NCBI RefSeq assembly: GCF_963665355.1
Contig: NZ_OY762229.1
Coordinates: forward strand, 4,216,001 to 4,280,000
DNA: 64,000 nucleotides
Reading direction: 5' to 3'
Source of the DNA: an uncultured Desulfobacter sp.
GTDB taxonomy: Bacteria; Desulfobacterota; Desulfobacteria; Desulfobacterales; Desulfobacteraceae
Part shown: piece after piece, positions 8,456 through 18,307 of the stretch
Numbering within the stretch: the stretch's first letter is position 1
Layout: each line of letters opens with the position of its first letter
The notes under the pieces: model-generated
Seen by the model: the letters and a program-made list of their open reading frames with translations, nothing else
Told to the model about the DNA's origin: nothing
Databases searched by the model: none
Position numbers and translations under genes: made by a program

Positions 8456-10933
8456 TTAAATCCCACAGGTAGAATCCTCCAAAGCTTTACGAATGGATTT
8501 TGCAAGTTGGTATGTGTTGGCAGGTTTATATAATAATTGTGCGATGCGTGCCTGTTTTGCCAAAACTTCTATATTTTTTCCTATAAAGCCGGACATCAGT
8601 ATGGCGGGGATAAGAATTCCGGCTGTTCTCAGCTTGTTGATCATATCCAGACCCGTCAGATCGGGCATGGTATAGTCGGTAATAATGAGGTCAAAGTTGT
8701 CAGGACCGGAAAGAATTTCAGACAACGCCTGCCCGCTGTCTGTAAATGATGTTACCTGGTAACCTAAGTTGGTTAGAATGGATTGCACGGCAACCGCAAC
8801 ATCCTTTTCGTCATCCACCAGGGCAATCCGTTCTGTTCCGTTTTTTATGGAAGTGTTCAGTTCTTCAAAATCGGATACGTCCTTATTAATCGCCGGCAGA
8901 ATCACATTAAATATGGTTCCTTGTCCGGGATGGCTGTAAACCGTGATGATGCCGTTCATTTTTTTTACTATGCCGTGAACGACGGACAGGCCGAGTCCTG
9001 TCCCTTTTTTCTTGGGTTTGGTGGTAAAAAACGGATCAAAAATATGTTCAATGGTTTCCCCTGACATACCACATCCGGTATCCTTGATGCGAAGGATCAG
9101 ATGCTTGCCCTCGTTTATTCCGGGATGGGTTTTTATGAATTCCTGATCCACCATGAAATCTTGCAGTATCAGCGTAATGGTACCTGGATTTTCCCCAATG
9201 GCATGCACCGCATTGGTAAACAGATTCATCACCACCTGGTGAATCTGCGTGGGTTCTGCAAATACGCAGGCGGTACTGGCAATGTCTGAATCTATTGTGA
9301 TAAAAGACGGTGTGGAGGCACGAAGTAACTTTAACGCCTCCCTGACAATTGTGCCCAATTTGACGGACAACAGCTTAACTTCCTCGTGCCGGCTGAAACT
9401 CAATATCTGGGTAACAAGTTCCCGGGCTCTTTCCGAGGCAATAATTATCTGGCGTATATTTTTTTGGATATGCGGATTATTGTCACTGCCATGCAGCGCC
9501 AATTCTGCATATCCAAATATAATACTGAGAATATTATTAAAATCATGGGCAATGCCGCCGGCAAGCGTACCGATGGACTCCAGTTTTTGAGTCCGGTTCA
9601 TCCTTTTTTCAAACATCAGCTTGTCGGTAACGTCCCGGCCCATTACCAGGTACACCCGGACCCAGCCATTGCGATCTCGTACGGGACTGATCAAGACATC
9701 AATGGTTATAGTTTTTTTTGATGCTTCTGCTCTAAATTCGAGTTGTCCGGACCATGTGTTGCCGGTTTCAAGTTCCTGCCATATTGTCTGTGACGGTATC
9801 CGGCCGGTATTTTCAAAAGAGGGAACAGTACCGATGACATCCTGGACTTTAACGCCGGTAATTTTTTCAAAAGCAGGATTTGCATAAGAAATTTTTCTAT
9901 CAAGTCCGATCTGCACAACGACTTCCGTGGAGTACCGGGCCGCCTGGCTGACAGTGTCCATCATCTGCTGAATGGGCGAGCTGATTTTGTGTGAAATGAA
10001 AACAATAATGACAATCGTGATGACAACAAAAATAACCCCGCTGATGAAAACATAGTTTAATATTCTGTTCACTGGCGCCATAATTTCATCTTTGGTCTGG
10101 GCGTACGCGGTGATCCAGCCGGTGTGTTTCACCTGGCTGATGCCGGCAATTTTCTTTTTACCGGTAAATGTATAAGATGCCACCCCAGGCTGATCAGTGT
10201 CGGGCATCTCGAGGGCCACATCGGTTGCCGGAAGTTCAGTCTGGATAGTTTTTAAAACATAATCAGGATTGGGGTGTACCAGAACCACCCCTTTTTTATT
10301 GAGCAGATAGGCATATCCCGATTCCCCTGCTATTTTTTTGGATATGATGTCAAAAATATATTCTGTTGTGAAAATCATAATGCAGCTGCCCATGAAAACC
10401 TTATCTTCAAAAATGGGGGCACAAATTGCGATAATGGTTTTACCGTCACGATTCTTTCTTGCGAAAATCGAGTCAGACACATTGGCCAGGCCATTTTGGG
10501 CTTTAATAAAATATTGCCGGTCTGATAGATTGAGGCCGCGTTTTTCGGGAAAACGTGAATCGACTTGAACAATTCCGTCTTTATCCGTCAGGATTATATT
10601 GGTTTTGTCCTTAAGAATACCTTGATATATGGATGTGAGTTGGCATTCGACAGTTTGGTAATTGCCTGTTTTTAAGGCAAGAACTATGTCAGGGTTCATA
10701 GCAAACGATTGTACAAAGCGAAGGTTTGAATCGATAAAATTATCAATGAGTTGAGAAATGTCAATTGACATGCGAAGGGATTTTTCTTTTGCCAGCTTCA
10801 TCAGGTTGTCTGACAACTGAATATAGATAATGATGCCGGTAATGATGAACGGAATCATTACCGCAACAATGGTGCAGATTATCATTTTCTGTTTCAGGTT
10901 GTCGTTTCCGGTCATGCCGTTCCGCCTTATCAA
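8456..10933 (-). CDS. Membrane hybrid histidine kinase with Cache sensor, PAS, kinase and receiver domains
   Basis: This 825-residue protein has a membrane segment near residues 17-37, a periplasmic double-Cache-like region (about 40-275) and a second membrane segment (about 288-310). A PAS domain (about 340-440) and HisKA with His in GGIAHDFNN follow. HATPase boxes are DTGCGMS and GTGLGLSVVHG, and a C-terminal receiver has LIITDYTMPD. Cache domains of this kind usually bind small organic acids or amino acids. It lies just upstream of the glcD-glcF pair on the same strand, so a role in sensing a carboxylate used by that pair is an inference. It is related in layout to the kinase at 1189-3174. 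Confidence 0.9.
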   Translation of the reverse strand: MIRRNGMTGNDNLKQKMIICTIVAVMIPFIITGIIIYIQLSDNLMKLAKEKSLRMSIDISQLIDNFIDSNLRFVQSFAMNPDIVLALKTGNYQTVECQLTSIYQGILKDKTNIILTDKDGIVQVDSRFPEKRGLNLSDRQYFIKAQNGLANVSDSIFARKNRDGKTIIAICAPIFEDKVFMGSCIMIFTTEYIFDIISKKIAGESGYAYLLNKKGVVLVHPNPDYVLKTIQTELPATDVALEMPDTDQPGVASYTFTGKKKIAGISQVKHTGWITAYAQTKDEIMAPVNRILNYVFISGVIFVVITIVIIVFISHKISSPIQQMMDTVSQAARYSTEVVVQIGLDRKISYANPAFEKITGVKVQDVIGTVPSFENTGRIPSQTIWQELETGNTWSGQLEFRAEASKKTITIDVLISPVRDRNGWVRVYLVMGRDVTDKLMFEKRMNRTQKLESIGTLAGGIAHDFNNILSIIFGYAELALHGSDNNPHIQKNIRQIIIASERARELVTQILSFSRHEEVKLLSVKLGTIVREALKLLRASTPSFITIDSDIASTACVFAEPTQIHQVVMNLFTNAVHAIGENPGTITLILQDFMVDQEFIKTHPGINEGKHLILRIKDTGCGMSGETIEHIFDPFFTTKPKKKGTGLGLSVVHGIVKKMNGIITVYSHPGQGTIFNVILPAINKDVSDFEELNTSIKNGTERIALVDDEKDVAVAVQSILTNLGYQVTSFTDSGQALSEILSGPDNFDLIITDYTMPDLTGLDMINKLRTAGILIPAILMSGFIGKNIEVLAKQARIAQLLYKPANTYQLAKSIRKALEDSTCGI

Positions 10934-10966
10934 TTGTTAATGCAGAGTGTTAATGCAAAATCAGAT

Positions 10967-11098
10967 TTATATTAGGTTAAGGGCGCAGTCAGTATCCCAT
11001 GCCCATATCCCCTCACACTTGCACAGGACCATGTCCAGGGGTTTGTAATTTGGGGCGCTGTATAGGTCTTCAATGTCTATATATTTTTTGGTTTTCAT
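10967..11098 (-). CDS. Small Cys-containing peptide ORF (43 aa)
   Basis: A 43-codon reading frame lies in the gap between the glycosyltransferase and the Cache kinase. A good ribosome-binding site (GAAAGG about 8 bases before the ATG) supports translation. The peptide begins MKTKKYIDIEDLYSAP and has three Cys in its second half (CKCEG and DTDC) next to WAW. Short charged leader followed by a Cys/Trp-rich core resembles precursors of ribosomally made modified peptides, but no radical SAM, lanthionine or YcaO-type enzyme is in the window. The only enzyme beside it is a GT4 glycosyltransferase. It could instead be an unmodified small protein. Function unknown. Confidence 0.5.
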   Translation of the reverse strand: MKTKKYIDIEDLYSAPNYKPLDMVLCKCEGIWAWDTDCALNLI

Positions 11099-11156
11099 GG
11101 TGTTGCCTTTCAGAAATTTATTGAGGATGGGGTGTTTTCGGGCTGTCTGGGATTTC

Positions 11157-12386
11157 CTATCCGGGATTGCAAACCGTTTGATATATTTTTTCCATTTTGG
11201 AAAATACGCTTTCCCAGGTGTAGGAGCCGGTTAATGCATTGATCTGGGGAAGGTCGGGCTGCCGATTTTTATCCGCCTTTGTGATGCTGACTTCAAGGGC
11301 ATGGGCAAGGGCCTGTTCCAAAACCGGCATATCTCTTTGAAACGGTGTGTCCACGGTTTCCAGGGCCGGCAGCTCAAGAAGCCTCACCATGTCGTGGGAC
11401 AGGGTATCTTCAAATATTTCCCGGGTCCCCGGCAGTGCGGTTGTCAAAACCCTGCAGCCGCAGGACAACGCTTCCATGAGAACCAGGGGAAGGCCTTCAA
11501 AAAATGAAGGCAGGACAAACAGATGCGCACTGCGCATGAGCCGGGCAAGGCTTTCATGGGGCAGGGGGCCGTGAACTTTTACCCGGCCCTTCAGGTCCGC
11601 GGCCAGTGCCAGGCACTCTTGTTTTTCCGGGCCGGTGCCGGTTCCTGCCAGGTGCAGCCGGTAATTAGGAGCACTTACTTTTTTCAGGGCCGCAAGCAGC
11701 CAGGGCACACCCTTGGAACGGCTCAGTTTTCCAGCATATACGATCTCCACAGGGCCTTTTTCAGGTTTACGTCCGGGGTAGAATATTTTTTTTTCAAAGC
11801 CTGCACCCACTATATGCAGTTTTTGGGCGGCTATTTTGTGAATGTCCCGGATCTGTTGCCTTTGATGCCGGCTCAGGCAGAAAACAGCGTCGATATCTTT
11901 CAAGGTATTGCCAAGTTCACGGTCAAGCCCGGGACACAGAAAGTACTGGCGAAGGCATGTGCCGTGGCATGAGGTTGCCATGGGCAGATCTGAAAAAATC
12001 TGTCTGGCTGTTTTGGAGACAATCCAAAGATGGTGGGTATGGATCAGGTCCGGGCGAAATTTTTCCCGGGCCCTTTGAAGGGCTTTCCTGAAGGCGGTTT
12101 CATAGCGGCAGATCTGGTCTTTGTCCATTAAGGAAAAAACCGTGCTGGGGTAGGGCATCACATCGCTCATTCCCGGAAGCCTGAAGTTCAGGCCCCCATG
12201 GTTAAATCGCACAAATTCGGTGTGATCCGGGGGTAATAAAGACGGATCTGATTTAAAATCGTCCTGGATGCCCGCCACAAGAAAATTTTCATGTCCGCTG
12301 GCACAAGATTGCCGGATAATGGCCTGGACTGTTTTTCCAGATCCCGTAAAATCAGGCATCTGGCTTAAAACATGAAGGACTTTCAT
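11157..12386 (-). CDS. Glycosyltransferase family 4
   Basis: This 409-residue protein has a two-Rossmann GT-B architecture. The N-terminal half has VLHVLSQMPDFTGSGKTV; the C-terminal half has VYAGKLSRSKGVPWLL and the GT4 EX7E motif in FEGLPLVLMEAL. It should transfer a sugar from a nucleotide donor to a cell-surface glycan or another acceptor; donor and acceptor are unknown. It stands alone, without other polysaccharide genes, apart from a sugar-nucleotide epimerase on the opposite strand 1.2 kb away. A small peptide ORF follows 58 bases downstream. Confidence 0.88.
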   Translation of the reverse strand: MKVLHVLSQMPDFTGSGKTVQAIIRQSCASGHENFLVAGIQDDFKSDPSLLPPDHTEFVRFNHGGLNFRLPGMSDVMPYPSTVFSLMDKDQICRYETAFRKALQRAREKFRPDLIHTHHLWIVSKTARQIFSDLPMATSCHGTCLRQYFLCPGLDRELGNTLKDIDAVFCLSRHQRQQIRDIHKIAAQKLHIVGAGFEKKIFYPGRKPEKGPVEIVYAGKLSRSKGVPWLLAALKKVSAPNYRLHLAGTGTGPEKQECLALAADLKGRVKVHGPLPHESLARLMRSAHLFVLPSFFEGLPLVLMEALSCGCRVLTTALPGTREIFEDTLSHDMVRLLELPALETVDTPFQRDMPVLEQALAHALEVSITKADKNRQPDLPQINALTGSYTWESVFSKMEKIYQTVCNPG

Positions 12387-12476
12387 GCTATTTATCCGTC
12401 AGATACAACATATTGTCCATGATTCCTATGTCCCTGCTTCCTACATAAACATAATGGTCAATGGTAAGGTTTGCCA

Positions 12477-12536
12477 TAAAATGACAAAGGACACGAAGCT
12501 TGACCTTGGAATATCTTTGTGTCCTTTGTCATTTTA
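12477..12536. repeat. 18-bp perfect inverted repeat
   Basis: Arms 12477-12494 and 12519-12536 are perfectly complementary (core AATGACAAAGGACAC), with a 24-base loop. The element lies between the aquaporin stop and the glycosyltransferase start, both on the minus strand. It has only short T runs, so it could be a weak terminator or an intergenic repeat of the REP/mobile-palindrome type. No second copy was noticed in the window. Confidence 0.6.
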
Positions 12537-12584
12537 ATTCAGAAGCAGCTCAGCGGATCATTGTGCTGGCCATTGGGCCGGCTA

Positions 12585-13271
12585 TCAATCTTTGCCTCCG
12601 ATGAACCGATATACAATTGCACCCAGAATAGCGCCCACAATCGGTGCCACCCAGAAAAGCCAAAGCTGGGAAATTGCCCAGTCCCCCACAAAGACCGCAA
12701 CACCGGTGCTGCGCGCCGGATTCACGGATGTGTTTGTCACGGGAATGGAAATCAGATGGATCAGGGTCAGGCACAGCCCGATGGCAATGGGAGCAAGCCC
12801 CTGGGGCGCGCGTTCATCTGTGGCACCTAAAATGACAATGAGGAACATCATGGTCATGACAACTTCGGTTATCAGTGCCGCAAGCATACTGTAGCCGCCG
12901 GGTGAATGCTCACCGTAACCGTTTGAAGCAAACCCTGCGGAAAGTTCAAACCCTGCCTTGCCGCTGGCAATCAGATACAGGACAGCACCTGCTGCAATGG
13001 CTCCAAGAACCTGGGCAATGATGTAAGCCGGCAAATCTTTGGCTTCAAACCGGCCTCCGGCCCACAACCCTATGGAGACAGCCGGATTCAGGTGGCAACC
13101 GGATATGTGCCCAATGGCAAAAGCCATGGTCAGTACAGTCAAACCAAAGGCCAGAGATACACCAAGCAGACCAATGCCGACATTGGGAAAGGCGGCAGCC
13201 AACACGGCGCTGCCGCATCCGCCAAGAACCAGCCAAAAGGTACCAAAAAATTCTGCGCCATACTTTCTCAT
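12585..13271 (-). CDS. aqpZ: Aquaporin Z family water/solute channel
   Basis: This 228-residue, six-helix membrane protein has both hallmark NPA loops: GCHLNPAVS (Asn62) and SVNPARSTG (near residue 185). The Arg after the second NPA is kept, which fits the aromatic/Arg selectivity filter of water-selective AqpZ. It facilitates osmotic water movement across the inner membrane. Length is normal. It is monocistronic, with a 318-base upstream gap and the 18-bp inverted repeat downstream. Confidence 0.93.
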   Translation of the reverse strand: MRKYGAEFFGTFWLVLGGCGSAVLAAAFPNVGIGLLGVSLAFGLTVLTMAFAIGHISGCHLNPAVSIGLWAGGRFEAKDLPAYIIAQVLGAIAAGAVLYLIASGKAGFELSAGFASNGYGEHSPGGYSMLAALITEVVMTMMFLIVILGATDERAPQGLAPIAIGLCLTLIHLISIPVTNTSVNPARSTGVAVFVGDWAISQLWLFWVAPIVGAILGAIVYRFIGGKD

Positions 13272-13589
13272 ATTTTACTCCTTTGATTTTTTTTATTCAG
13301 CCATTGGGTACTGATATTTAGATGACGTTAATTCACCCCTTGTCTTGGGGCTTTTGATATCTTCCCGGCAATATATCCGAAAGTATTTTCTGATACAATA
13401 TGTTTATGGTGGCGAACATTACATTCTTTCAGATTGGGCTTGAAACAAGCGGCAAATCCTTTTTTACTAAAATTTGATGTGGATCTTATCAGTTGATTTG
13501 TCATGAATTTCTGATCATGATACAATCCATAACTTGCATTGGTTTTTCAATTTTATCCGGGGTAAACGAACACAATACATGGAAAAAAT
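13272..13589. other. Intergenic region between aqpZ and the epimerase gene
   Basis: These 318 bases separate two divergent genes and must hold both promoters. A 65-codon minus-strand frame (13328-13525) has no ribosome-binding site and no recognised motif, so I do not call it. No strong hairpin or repeat was seen. Confidence 0.5.
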
Positions 13590-14594
13590 ATGAACATATT
13601 GATCACCGGCGCAGCCGGATTTATCGGGTCTGCGCTTTCTTTGCGGCTGTTGAATGACGGCCATCGTGTATGGGGAATTGATAATCTCAACGATTATTAT
13701 GATGTTAACTTAAAAAAAGCCCGGCTGGCACGCTTGACCGGACATCCGGATTTCACATTTATTCTTCTGGATCTTGCGGACCGGCCCAACATGGCAAAAC
13801 TGTTTGAGGAGAATGGCTTTGACTGCGTGGTGAACCTGGCGGCCCAGGCCGGGGTGCGGTACAGCCTTGAAAATCCGGCTTCCTATGTGGATTCCAATTT
13901 GGTGGGGTTTGGCAATATTCTTGAAGGCTGCCGCCATGGCGGGGTCAAACATCTTGTGTTTGCCTCCTCAAGTTCGGTGTACGGCCTGAACACCAACATG
14001 CCCTTTTCGGTCCGCCATAATGTGGATCATCCGGTCAGCCTGTATGCGGCGTCCAAAAAAGCCAATGAACTTATGGCCCATACTTACAGCTATCTGTATA
14101 AGCTGCCCACAACAGGGTTGCGCTTTTTTACGGTATATGGTCCCTGGGGCAGGCCTGACATGGCGCTGTTTCTTTTCACCAAAGCCATTTTGGCCGACGA
14201 ACCCATCAAGGTCTTCAACAATGGTGAGATGCAGCGGGATTTTACCTATATCGACGATATTGTGGAAGGGGTTGTCCGGGTGATGAATAATATCCCGCAG
14301 TCTGATCCGGAGTGGAGCGGTAACAATCCTGTTCCTTCAAGATCATGCGTCCCGTACAGGATCTACAATATCGGGAATAACCAACCTGTGCCGCTGATGG
14401 ACTTTGTCCATGCCATTGAAGAGGCCCTGGGGAAAAAAGCAAAAATCGACTATCTTCCCATGCAGGCCGGTGATGTGCCCGCCACCTGGGCAGATGTGGA
14501 TGATCTGATTGCCGACACCGGTTTTAAACCGGCCACTTCTGTACAGCAGGGAATACAGAATTTTGTGGAGTGGTACAGGCAATACTATGCCTGA
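13590..14594 (+). CDS. NAD-dependent nucleotide-sugar epimerase (UDP-glucuronate 4-epimerase-like)
   Basis: This 334-residue extended SDR protein has GAAGFIGS at residues 7-14, then [18 protein letters not shown]. The catalytic Ser lies in ASSSSVYG and the YAASKKANE segment holds the Tyr-x3-Lys pair. The NDYYD segment and overall length match UDP-glucuronate 4-epimerases (GAE/LpsL type), which make UDP-galacturonate for lipopolysaccharide or capsule. UDP-glucose 4-epimerase activity is an alternative. It is a single gene ending at a strong hairpin. Confidence 0.88.
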   Translation: MNILITGAAGFIGSALSLRLLNDGHRVWGIDNLNDYYDVNLKKARLARLTGHPDFTFILLDLADRPNMAKLFEENGFDCVVNLAAQAGVRYSLENPASYVDSNLVGFGNILEGCRHGGVKHLVFASSSSVYGLNTNMPFSVRHNVDHPVSLYAASKKANELMAHTYSYLYKLPTTGLRFFTVYGPWGRPDMALFLFTKAILADEPIKVFNNGEMQRDFTYIDDIVEGVVRVMNNIPQSDPEWSGNNPVPSRSCVPYRIYNIGNNQPVPLMDFVHAIEEALGKKAKIDYLPMQAGDVPATWADVDDLIADTGFKPATSVQQGIQNFVEWYRQYYA

Positions 14595-14601
14595 ATGATA
14601 G

Positions 14602-14640
14602 AGGGGGCCCCGCTGTTTTGACTGCGGGGCCCCCTGTTTG
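14602..14640 (+). terminator. Rho-independent terminator after the epimerase gene
   Basis: A perfect 12-bp GC-rich inverted repeat (14602-14613 with 14624-14635, 10-base loop) is followed by TGTTTG. It lies between two convergent genes and probably works in both directions. Confidence 0.8.
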
Positions 14641-14657
14641 GGGAGGTACTGCCCGGA

Positions 14658-17264
14658 TTATTCCAGGGCCCGGGATACGATTTCATAAAGATTTCTGGAT
14701 AACTCTTTTTGTCCCGCCATGGTTTCAAGTTGCTTTTTCATCAGAGCTTGTCTGTTCCCATCATACCGTTTCCACAGGTTGAAACATGCGCAAAGCCGTG
14801 CGGCGGTCTGGTGATTGATTTTATCCAGGGTCAGAATCCGTTCAGCCACAAATTCGTACCCCTGGCCGTCGGCCCTGTGGAAATGCATGGGATTGTTCAT
14901 GGCAAAGGCGAATATGAGCGCTCTGACCTTGTTGGGATTGGCCATGGTAAAATCTTTGTGGGTTGTCAGCTTTTTTACCTGGTCCAGTGTATCCTTAAGG
15001 CTGGACTGGGCCTGGACGGAAAACCATTTGTCCACAACCAGGGTTCTGGCCTGCCATTTGTCATAAAAAACACGGCTGGCGTCATCACGCTTTTCAGGAT
15101 TCATGTGGCTTAAAATTTTGAAGGCGGCAAATTCATCCGTCATATTGCCGGCATTTTCAAACTGTTCCTGTACAAGATCCTGAATCTCTTTATCCGCCAG
15201 GCAGCCAAGATAGGAAAGGCAAAGGTTTTTAAGGCTTCTGTCCGCCATGGCCGCACCTGAAATATCCGCGGGGTCTGCGGACCGGCAGATCTCATATACA
15301 TCTTTTAATTGCGCTGTAAGCTTTTCCGCCAGGATTTGTTCCAAAAATGTTCTTGCCTGGTGAATGGCCTCAACATCAATGATTTCAAAATGGTCCTTGA
15401 TCTCTGTTTCCAGGGGCAGGGCAAGGGCTTTGGCAAGAAAGGCCCTGTCTTTTTCCTTGTCTGCCAGGGCCAGGGAAAAGGCCTGCACAAGTCCTTCTGA
15501 TACAGTCATGGCACCGCCGGACTGGATGGCGGCCACCAGTTTTTTTATTTCATTGATGAACAGGGTCTGGGCCGCACGCCACTGGTTAAAGGGGTCGGTA
15601 TCCCGGGCCATGAGAAAGGCAAGGTCCTGGTCTGAAAAATCCGTGGTCAGACGGACGGGTGCCGTAAATTCCCTGAATACCGAAGGATAGATGTCCGCAG
15701 AAACATTTTCAAATGTAAAGGTCTGGGTTGGCTTTGTCAGTTCATACAACTTGTCTTGTTTGACAGTCTCCCCGGCCCTGTTGATCAAAGAGATTCTGAC
15801 AGGTATGTGAAAGGGCTTTTTCTCGGACTGATTCCTGTCCGGGGATGTGGTCTGGGTAAATGTCAAAGACAGGGTTCCTGTGTTATCATCATAGTGGCGG
15901 GTCATGGATATCTGGGGAGTCCCGGACTGGGTGTACCACAGAAAAAACTGGTCCAGGCTGCGGCCGGACACCGTTTCCATCACACCGGCAAAATCCTCAA
16001 GGGTTACGGCCATGCCGTCGAATTTTTCAAAATAAAGATCCATACCCTTTCTGAACAGATCCTGCCCTAAAAGCTGATAGATCATGCGGATCACCTCAGC
16101 CCCTTTTTCATACACGGTCATGGTATAAAAATTATCCATTTTAATGTATGAGTCCGGCCGCACCGGGTGGGTCATGGGTCCGCTGTCTTCGGGAAACTGT
16201 GCCGCCATAAGATTTTTTACATCGCTGATGCGCTTGACCGGCCGGGAGTTCATGTCCGATGAAAACTCCTGGTCCCGGAAAACCGTCAGGCCTTCCTTGA
16301 GGCTGAGCTGGAACCAGTTTCTCAGGGTGATCCGGTTTCCGGTCCAGTTGTGGAAGTATTCGTGGGCAATTACTCCCTGGATGCCCATGAAATCATCGTC
16401 CGTGGCAGTTTTGGGGTCAGCCAGCACATATTTGGCGTTAAATATGTTCAACCCCTTGTTTTCCATGGCTCCGGCATTGAAATCGTTAATGGCCACAATC
16501 TGGTAAAGATCCAGATCATATTCCCGGCCAAACCGCTTTTCATCCCATGCCATGGACTGTTTCAAAGATGCCATGGCATGGCCGCAAAGGGCTATATTTT
16601 CCATTGCAGAATAGATCTTTAAATCTACGTCCCTGCCTGATGCGGTTTTAAAGCGATCCACCACCACCGAAAGGTCGCCTGCCACCAGGGCAAAGAGGTA
16701 ACAGGGCTTTTTAAAGGGATCTTCCCAGACGGCAAAATGCCGGTTGTTGTCAAGGTCACCCGATTTTACCGGGTTGCCGTTGGACAACAGCACCGGATAC
16801 CGGGTTTTATCCGCCACAATGGTGCAGGAAAAAGGCGCCATCACATCGGGCCGGTCAGGATAGGGCGTGATATTGCGGAACCCCTGGGCCTCACACTGGG
16901 TGCATAAAATGCTGCCCGAACGGTACAGTCCTTCCAGGGCCGTATTTTCATCCGGTTTGAGAATATTTGTGATTTCAAGCACAAATTCATCGGGAGTGGC
17001 TGCAAGGGTAAAGGTCTCATCATCGCTTTTGTATTCGCCGGGTAAAAGCACCATATCGCCGGCAATGACTGAAACAATGTCAAATTTTCCTTTGTTCAGC
17101 ACCAGGGGCGTTGTTTCATCAGCCCTGGTCAGATCTTTTCTCATCTTGAGTTTGGATGTCACCCGGGTGTGGTCATCCTGGATGTCAAAGACCAGGTCAA
17201 CATGGTCAACAATGAAGTCAAAGGGTTGATAGTCTTTTAAGTATATTTTTTTGTGTTTATTCAT
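14658..17264 (-). CDS. pepN: Aminopeptidase N (M1 family zinc metallopeptidase)
   Basis: This 868-residue protein is the length of bacterial PepN. It has the substrate-binding GAMEN motif, zinc-binding HEYFHNWTGN (HEXXH) and the downstream Glu in SLKEGLTVFRDQEF. These give a complete M1 active site. It removes N-terminal residues from peptides in the cytoplasm; there is no signal peptide. The C-terminal ~400 residues correspond to the DUF3458 and ARM-repeat domains of E. coli PepN. It is convergent with the epimerase gene and 42 bases from a DUF554 gene upstream. Confidence 0.95.
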   Translation of the reverse strand: MNKHKKIYLKDYQPFDFIVDHVDLVFDIQDDHTRVTSKLKMRKDLTRADETTPLVLNKGKFDIVSVIAGDMVLLPGEYKSDDETFTLAATPDEFVLEITNILKPDENTALEGLYRSGSILCTQCEAQGFRNITPYPDRPDVMAPFSCTIVADKTRYPVLLSNGNPVKSGDLDNNRHFAVWEDPFKKPCYLFALVAGDLSVVVDRFKTASGRDVDLKIYSAMENIALCGHAMASLKQSMAWDEKRFGREYDLDLYQIVAINDFNAGAMENKGLNIFNAKYVLADPKTATDDDFMGIQGVIAHEYFHNWTGNRITLRNWFQLSLKEGLTVFRDQEFSSDMNSRPVKRISDVKNLMAAQFPEDSGPMTHPVRPDSYIKMDNFYTMTVYEKGAEVIRMIYQLLGQDLFRKGMDLYFEKFDGMAVTLEDFAGVMETVSGRSLDQFFLWYTQSGTPQISMTRHYDDNTGTLSLTFTQTTSPDRNQSEKKPFHIPVRISLINRAGETVKQDKLYELTKPTQTFTFENVSADIYPSVFREFTAPVRLTTDFSDQDLAFLMARDTDPFNQWRAAQTLFINEIKKLVAAIQSGGAMTVSEGLVQAFSLALADKEKDRAFLAKALALPLETEIKDHFEIIDVEAIHQARTFLEQILAEKLTAQLKDVYEICRSADPADISGAAMADRSLKNLCLSYLGCLADKEIQDLVQEQFENAGNMTDEFAAFKILSHMNPEKRDDASRVFYDKWQARTLVVDKWFSVQAQSSLKDTLDQVKKLTTHKDFTMANPNKVRALIFAFAMNNPMHFHRADGQGYEFVAERILTLDKINHQTAARLCACFNLWKRYDGNRQALMKKQLETMAGQKELSRNLYEIVSRALE

Positions 17265-17306
17265 AAGGTGACCTCTCTTGAAGACGGTTTCTTGGTTTAG
17301 CTGGGA

Positions 17307-18026
17307 TTAATTTACAAAATACTGGGCCCACAGAGCAGAAATGGGCATGGCAACCCAAAGAGCCGGGAGCATATTGGCAATGGGAAAAGAGACAATGCCG
17401 CAAATCTGAAATCCTGTGGCAAACATGATCAGGCCTCCCACTGCTGAAAAATCAGCAATCATGGCCGGAGTTGTCAACGGTACAATGGTTGCCGCGCCAA
17501 AAAACAGACATGTCTGGATTATAAACTGGGGTATCGCAAGGGTAACCACGGGAAAACCCAGGGCCACGGCAAAAATTCCTGCGGTAAACAGGTCAAGAAA
17601 TGCTTTGACAATGAGCAGCGACGCATCCCCGGTCATTCCCTCCTTCATGGAACCAAAGATTCCGGTCCCGCTGGCACAGAACAATACCAGGATGGCAACG
17701 AATTTTTCCATATATTCTTCTTGGGACAGACCGTTTGACGGCGGAGCAATCCTCCTGTCGATCATCCGGCGGACAATACCAGCCACTTTTTCAATACCAG
17801 CCTCCAGACGAATCACCTCACCCAGGATAGACCCCAGCAGCAGAGCCAGTATCGCAACGGGCAAAAATTTTACCTTTACCACCATGGCAATACCAAGCCC
17901 CATGGAGGCGCAACCAAAAATCATGGGCATTCTGTGGCGCAGATTTTTCGACACACGTTCACCCAGAACAGCACCGCTGAGACCTCCCACAATAACCGCA
18001 GCACCATTAACAAAAGGGCCAATCAT
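17307..18026 (-). CDS. DUF554 family membrane protein
   Basis: This 239-residue, strongly hydrophobic protein has about seven membrane segments. The start MIGPFVNGAAVIVGGLSGAV and the segment FCASGTGIFGSMKEGMTGD are characteristic of the DUF554 (YdfK/YqgA-type) family, whose biochemical role is not established. It lies directly upstream of pepN on the same strand, 42 bases away, so the two may form one transcript. Confidence 0.85.
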   Translation of the reverse strand: MIGPFVNGAAVIVGGLSGAVLGERVSKNLRHRMPMIFGCASMGLGIAMVVKVKFLPVAILALLLGSILGEVIRLEAGIEKVAGIVRRMIDRRIAPPSNGLSQEEYMEKFVAILVLFCASGTGIFGSMKEGMTGDASLLIVKAFLDLFTAGIFAVALGFPVVTLAIPQFIIQTCLFFGAATIVPLTTPAMIADFSAVGGLIMFATGFQICGIVSFPIANMLPALWVAMPISALWAQYFVN

Positions 18027-18307
18027 ATAAAATTCCTTCTTAGTTCAGTTTGTTATCTTTTTGCTATGCGCGCCGGCACACTTGTCCGTCCATACACGTT
18101 CAAGCACCTTTTTTGTTACATTTTGGAAACATATGAACAAAATTGATGTGTAACAGCCCTTGATTTTTATCAGTCAGACAATTCTAAAGCAAGAGCATAT
18201 TAGAACTGGACGCAACATGCATATAATTGTTCACACAGTGATCCCCGGGTTGACAAAAAGGCTAATCAGCTATAATAATTGCCATTTTTCCAAGCATATA
18301 AAAGGAC

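Noticed and set aside
13328..13525. A 65-codon minus-strand frame upstream of aqpZ
   Set aside because: No ribosome-binding site before its ATG and no motif; a transposase fragment was considered but no conserved residues were found.
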